Shown: positions 58,896-64,000 of the stretch, in pieces
Layout: each line of letters begins with the position of its first letter
How positions within the stretch are numbered: the first letter of the stretch is position 1
Source of the DNA: Tyto alba
Lineage: Eukaryota; Chordata; Aves; Strigiformes; Tytonidae
NCBI RefSeq assembly: GCF_018691265.1
Contig: NW_024881279.1
Location: forward strand, 5,113,243-5,177,242
Direction: 5' to 3'
DNA: 64,000 nt
The notes under the pieces: model-generated
Seen by the model: only the letters and a program-made list of their open reading frames with translations
Database searches by the model: none
What the model was told of the DNA's origin: nothing
Program-made: the position numbers and the translations under genes

Positions 58896-61209
58896 CTGCA
58901 AAACCGTTGTAGAACAGAGTATGTGACTAGTTACCACAGGCTACAGACCTGATCTTCAAGTACCAAGGCACCTGCAGCTCTTGTCAGTGCTATTTTTTCA
59001 GGCTAGAAAACTCAATTTTAGATAGGATCAAGGGGAAGGAAGCTCACAAAAACTTGGTGTTAATGAATGCTGAAAAATCAGAGCCTTATTTTTCTGCAAA
59101 CTTTTGCCTGTTTGGTTAATGCTGTTTCAGCCTGCGTGTGGTACCTATGTTTTATCTGTGTGGTGTTATTTTCCCATTAGAGGTACTTTCTCTGAATTCT
59201 GAATCTTTCAGGTTATTGGATATACGTACTCTGTTTTTTGGAGGGTATACAAATAAAAAGGTTCTTGATTCCCCTTTTTACTGCAAAAAGCATTTCTAAA
59301 AGTGCTTTGCTCACACCTAGCGAGTCCGATTCCAGTGTTTCCTGCACTTGTACAGAAACACAGCCTTTTTACTGACGCTTCCTTAGCACATTTGGAGGCT
59401 GAAAGATTACAAGTTCTCCTATCTAGCTATTAAAGCTTATCTTTTTATGTTTTCTTATTATTGTTATAATTATGTTGACGCTCTTCCTAATGAGCCCTAG
59501 AATGACATTTTATAATTATGATGAAATCTTGTACATGGAAGCATTTGTTTGTGACCAGTCTCTGGAGGACAGATGTTCTGACACTGCCCCATCAGTGCAC
59601 TCATTACCATGCTGCACATTGTATTTCTGCAATGTGACAGTTAGGAGGGAGCCTATGCAGCGCCCTCTCGATTTGTAGCAGAGGAGAGAGATCATTCAAT
59701 AGATGATCAAAGTGCTAATTAGTCTGTGGGAAGAATGATCAATACCTGGGGAAAAAATAGTGCAGGAGCAATGGAGTGTGGGCTTGGAAAGTAACATCTT
59801 GTGTGTCTTGTAGCTGATGCTTGAGGTTATAATGCCACTTAAAGATGCTAGCTGCAGGCATGTCTTTGAAAATGTATGTGTAGCAAATGGAAATCCAACA
59901 TAATCTGGAAGTAACCAGCTAAATGGAGAATTACGAGGAAACCCACCACTCTCACCAGATGTCAGACCTCTCTTTATAAAGTGCTGTAAAATATTGGCGT
60001 GTCCTAATGGCCAGAAAATGGGACCTCTTCCAGCGCAACCTTGCCAGCAGGGCTTTCTTCACCTGGGGGATGAGTTTCAGAGCACAGTTGTAAGAGTGAG
60101 GTGTAAAGATGGGCACACCACCTTCGGGGAAGGGATGTGGAGGAGCCAGCAAGGCTCTTGGGCTCTTTAGGTGGAAGTTCTGGTTTGAACTTGGTACCCA
60201 CTGGCAACCAGTGCTGGCTGAAGGCAATGGAGAAGTATGCTGGGGCAGGGGGTGTGTGTTTACTACACGGCCAGCTGCATTAGTGGTTGGTTTCCAGATG
60301 GTTTAAGAGTTATTAATCCAAAATTAGTGTGTGTTTTTTTTTTTTTAATAAATCCATAATTTATTAGTTTTAAACAATTAGAACCATTATTTGCTCTTAA
60401 TTATCCTAGAAGTTTAAATGCCGATGGTAAAACGTGCAGTAGAAGACTGAAGAGCTGTGAGCCAAGTGCAAGGATTGCAGTGTGATCCTGCCAGTGCTTG
60501 TCTGCAAACGGGGGGCAGTGAGGTCCCCAGCCTGCAAACAGGGATTATCACAGGGGAAAGTCTTCACCAGATTTCCAAACCTCCTGTCAGGGTTGGTCCT
60601 TGCTTGGCCACCACTTTACCCTTACTGATGCTCTGATCTCTGCTGCTGCAGGGGGGGTGTACCTCTGAATTTGCCAAAACGACAGATCTAAACTTTCAGA
60701 AAGTTGACATTCAGAAAGGAGCTGAAGGAAACTCAGCAGGATTTGTTACTGAATTCTAAATTATTTGTGAAGTATGAAGGGCTGATTTCAGTGGAATGTA
60801 ACATGAAACAGAAAGTCTAACCTGTCCATCAGCATGCTAACCACCCAGAAGACACATCTGCATTACTGTTGGCACAAAATCTGCCCTTCCCAAATAATTT
60901 TAGAAAAGTAAAGCTTACACAAATGTTGTTATTCATTGCTCCCATTTTTCAGGGTTTAAAAAAATGGATTTCAGGAAACAAGGATTCAAAAAGGCAGATG
61001 AGCTACAGGGTGGTTATAAACTTTTCATCTTCGGGGGGAAAAAATGACCCCAAACTTGCATTTTTGCTTATTTTCTCTCTGGGGCACAGTAACCCTTCTG
61101 TCAACAGCTAGTTTCAGCTCCAACCCAGCCTGGCAGCCTGAGCATGGCTGGGGCGGGGTAATTATGCCAGCTCAACAAATCATACAGGCTGACAACTTAG
61201 AATGAGGAA

Positions 61210-61262
61210 AGCTTCAGGATCATAGGCTGTAAAATCAGAGGGAACTTCTAAAGTTACACCAT
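61210..61262 (-). repeat. Possible CR1 3' end remnant, reversed
   Basis: GGATCATAG...AAATCAGAGGGAACTTCTAA resembles the reverse complement of a CR1 ending (atcatagaatcatag...ggaagggacctctaaa). Diverged and short. Confidence 0.3.
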
Positions 61263-61899
61263 TTGGTGCACCCTAAGGACAGTATTACAATGAATTTTCT
61301 ACTGTGGAAAAAGTCAGTTGACTACAAGCAGAAAAGTAAGTAGTGGGGAACAGGATTTGAAAGAGAGGATCAAAAATGCTCTTGGCCACAAAACGCTTTT
61401 AACCTTGGAAAGTATAGAAACAGTTAAAGAGAGAATGTTTATTTTAACCATTGTTTTCAGAGAAGATCTGTAATGGACTTACCAATCAGAACAAGCTGGC
61501 AAGGCACTTTCACTGAGCTTTTTCCATATGTGGCCTTCCCAAAGTGTGATTAATTTTTTTTTTTTTTTTCTTGCAAATGGAGCTTGCACATTTAGTTATA
61601 ACAAGCAAAATGCTAGAGAGATTCCTGAAGTAATGTTGTCCTGGCTGCAGCGCACATGTTAGCAGGAATTTCTTCTCCTGTTTTTCTTGTTATGCACGTA
61701 ACTCGATATGTTACTTTTTAGGTTCTTGAATATATGCCATAATCTACTCGGGCTGCCCCATGTGGCTGAGTTCAAGGTTGTTCTGGGATCTCTGGCTTTC
61801 TTGGCAGAGCCTGCTGCATTTCGGGACCTCAGAGCAGAGCTCTTCGGGCTGTGGAGATGGGGGTGAATGCTGGCTGGGCGGCGCTACAGGCGGACTCAC

Positions 61900-61968
61900 C
61901 TGCGGAACAGGCTGGGTCACGGCAACAGAGTCAGGGTATTTGAGGGTTTATGGGCTTTTGGATGAACG
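61900..61968 (-). other. Candidate noncoding exon, minus strand (69 bp)
   Basis: On the minus strand the acceptor CAACCTCTTCTTTCTCAG opens at 61968, and the donor CAG|GTGAGTCC closes at 61900. Both are near-ideal and the length is typical of a short internal exon. All three frames contain stops, which excludes a simple coding internal exon and points to a lncRNA or a UTR exon. It lies in locally GC-richer, CpG-containing sequence. Confidence 0.35.
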
Positions 61969-63304
61969 CTGAGAAAGAAGAGGTTGCTCTGGTGTTTGTA
62001 GAGAAGGAAATACAGTGATGCCCCCGTGAGACCAGTTTCAATACTGCAAATGATTTTACACCGGAGCAAATACTGCAGAAACGTGGTCTGTAGTTCTCAG
62101 AATGAGGCGGCTGTGTGAAAGCTCTGGGGCTGTGGCCCTGCTGGCCATGGAAAGCAGCATTTTCCTCGTTCGAGGCAATGCAAAAAGCCCTTGGTAACCG
62201 GTTTTGGTCAGACTGGGATGCGGTGCTGAGCTCAGACTCTCACCAGGTGGGAGCTGTTCGTGGCCCTTTTATTTGCGAAAGGGCCTGAACCCAGGCAAGG
62301 CGATCCCCAGGAAACCGCGGAGCAATTCACAGAGCCAGTGGCTGAACAGGCAGGTGAGATGCGAGGCCAGAAGCAGCAAGTCCGTGTGATGTGAATTCCA
62401 GTACAGTTTGTTTTGGGATTTTCTTAGTTGAAAGACAAAAGTTGACCCTCCCAACATGGTGTAACAGCATAAAGGACAGATTTATTAAACATCACTGGAG
62501 GCTGTACTTCTAACTGCTTTGAAAATACTTGTGGACAAACACACTTTTTTCCTGTTACTGACATGAAAATTTTGATACTTTAAAAATATGAGATATTATA
62601 TATTAAAATACATTCTATAGTGCAGAGACCGAGAATCTGTAATCTCTATGCTCATCCTGATGTGCACATTCCTGTGTTAAAAATCCCCTTCTCTGCTGAA
62701 AAAATTAGGGCTCTTGTATCAGGCGTTTCCTCAGGTACTTGCTCATTCATGTTTTTTCCTATTTTTTCAATCCTTTTAGTGACACCTAGTGAAATTTGTG
62801 GAAAGTGCAGCTTCAGTATTTATAAGAACTGAAGCAACTGCAGTAGCACACATTGCACAATAAAATGCTGAAGTACTGCATCTTATTTCATTTATTGCCA
62901 CAGTCTTTGAAGAATGATACCAGATGCATTTAAAAAATGTAAATTTGAGCCTATAGTATGGTCAAATACCTTATATATTAGAGGCAAAAAATTCATTTAC
63001 TCTTTGTTCCTTTTTAACTTTGGGTATGTGTTTAGAATGACACTTATTTAAAGTTTTGTCTTCTATTGTTGCTGCTGCTGTTCTTCTACAGCAGTCCACT
63101 TAGAAAGCTGCAAGTGTGGAGACATCTACAGAAAAAACCAAAGCTCCTTCAGGAGCTCAACCTATGCATTATTAGTATTTCATATTCAGGATACATATAT
63201 TGAGTCTTGAGCTTACTAGGAAGTCACTCAGATCTGGCTCACTCAGGGCTCTGGATGCGAAGCCCTGTTTCATCAGCAACTGAAGTTTTCAGCAGAGATG
63301 GAAA

Positions 63305-63544
63305 ATGTGTGCCTACTCTCTGGGCGGTAGGCTAAAGACTTCAAAGGAAGAGCTTCCTCTTCCGAGCGAGCATTCGTATGCAATAGCTTTTGAACATGTA
63401 ACCTTTTCTCAAAGTACAAAAACTGTAAAGGCTTATGTTGGTATGGATTTCAGCTGTGCAAATGCTACGGCAACCAATACAAACCAGGCTCATAAATTTC
63501 TGGAAAAAATACAAAATGGCTTCAAACAGGCCAATATTAAATGA
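63305..63544 (+). other. Small ATG-started open frame (79 codons)
   Basis: The ATG at 63305 has A at -3. The frame runs 79 codons to TGA. Composition is balanced and hydrophilic, with an amphipathic-looking end (AHKFLEKIQNGFKQANIK). An acceptor-like GAAGTTTTCAG lies a dozen bases upstream. No family is recognised, there is no signal peptide or membrane segment, and a frame this long is not rare by chance. Confidence 0.18.
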
Positions 63545-64000
63545 CTGGAACTAGTTCAAAAAACCCCAGGCCTTGCTTGATCTAAAAGGCTTCAACCTCC
63601 CAAAGTGAACAGCCAGTTAAGTCAGATTCTGAGCAGGAGGGTCTGAAGCACCAACTGGAAAGTCTGAATGCTCACTGGAAGGAAACCTGACTGGGAGTGT
63701 TGCTGGGTGCACAGGCATGAGGTCAGGCACCCCCGAAGGTGTCTCCAGGCCACTGCTTCAGAGCCAGGATTTCACCATCCCTCTCACGGCTAACTTTTCA
63801 GAATTTAAAAAATATAGGCTTAAGGGAAAAATGAATTCAAGTACAGCAACAGTTCAAACATTTTACTAAATCAATTCACACAATTTCAAAATTGTAAATA
63901 TAATTAAGGACAACAGGGTTTCTGTATTTTTTCTTCCAGATTTATCATTAAGACAATAAACAAACACAAATTAGGTTTATAGCATCTGTTCTTTTAAAAA

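Larger units (their letters stand above)
58451..64000. other. Unique noncoding sequence to the window edge
   Basis: No gene recognised. 59,450-59,740 is AT-rich, repeat-free sequence dense in TAATTA/ATGATCA-like words. T13 at 60334-60346 and T16 at 61554-61569 are the main simple runs. GC is higher around 61,740-62,390. The last 450 bases show nothing notable. Confidence 0.5.

Noticed and set aside
1..64000. CRISPR arrays, bacterial operons, rRNA genes or an intact provirus
   Set aside because: No regularly spaced direct repeats, no ribosome-binding-site/ORF organisation, no rRNA wording and no gag, pol or env domains were found. The sequence has animal genomic character throughout.

Overview
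The window looks like vertebrate, almost certainly bird, nuclear DNA. It is AT-rich and CpG-poor, has very few repeats, and contains no recognisable bacterial or viral gene set. Bird origin is inferred from one full-length LTR with termini and layout typical of avian ERVL-type elements, plus degraded pieces that look like CR1 LINEs. I recognised no protein-coding gene in any frame. The window reads as a gene desert or the interior of a very long intron or lncRNA locus.

Layout. 1-8.7 kb is unique sequence with an old CR1-like fragment at the left edge and an 11-bp-arm hairpin near 4.78 kb. At 8.76-9.32 kb there is a block shaped like a terminal exon: strong 3' splice site, open frames, then tandem AATAAA. 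At 11,756-12,829 there is a solo LTR on the minus strand with an exact 5-bp target-site duplication. 12.8-20.8 kb is unique sequence with a 13-bp-arm hairpin, a 44-base poly-T tract, a 21-bp tandem duplication and a small CpG-rich patch. A CR1 3' end lies near 20.9 kb. At 23.8-24.5 kb two well-formed exon-like blocks sit 478 bp apart on the plus strand. At 26.3-26.9 kb the minus strand has a 189-codon open frame. 26.9-40.8 kb is mostly featureless. A compact CpG-rich patch with a minus-strand donor lies at 41.1-41.3 kb. 41.5-64 kb is again unique sequence, with several splice-bounded exon candidates on both strands, a 20-base poly-G run at 48.05 kb and several long A or T runs.

The genes do not form a pathway that can be described. 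The main positive signals are (1) the complete solo LTR with its own promoter and poly(A) signals, and (2) exon-like blocks with strong splice sites scattered over both strands, suggesting unannotated spliced noncoding transcripts. All exon calls were made by eye from splice-site and open-frame patterns, without alignment or expression data, and some are expected by chance.
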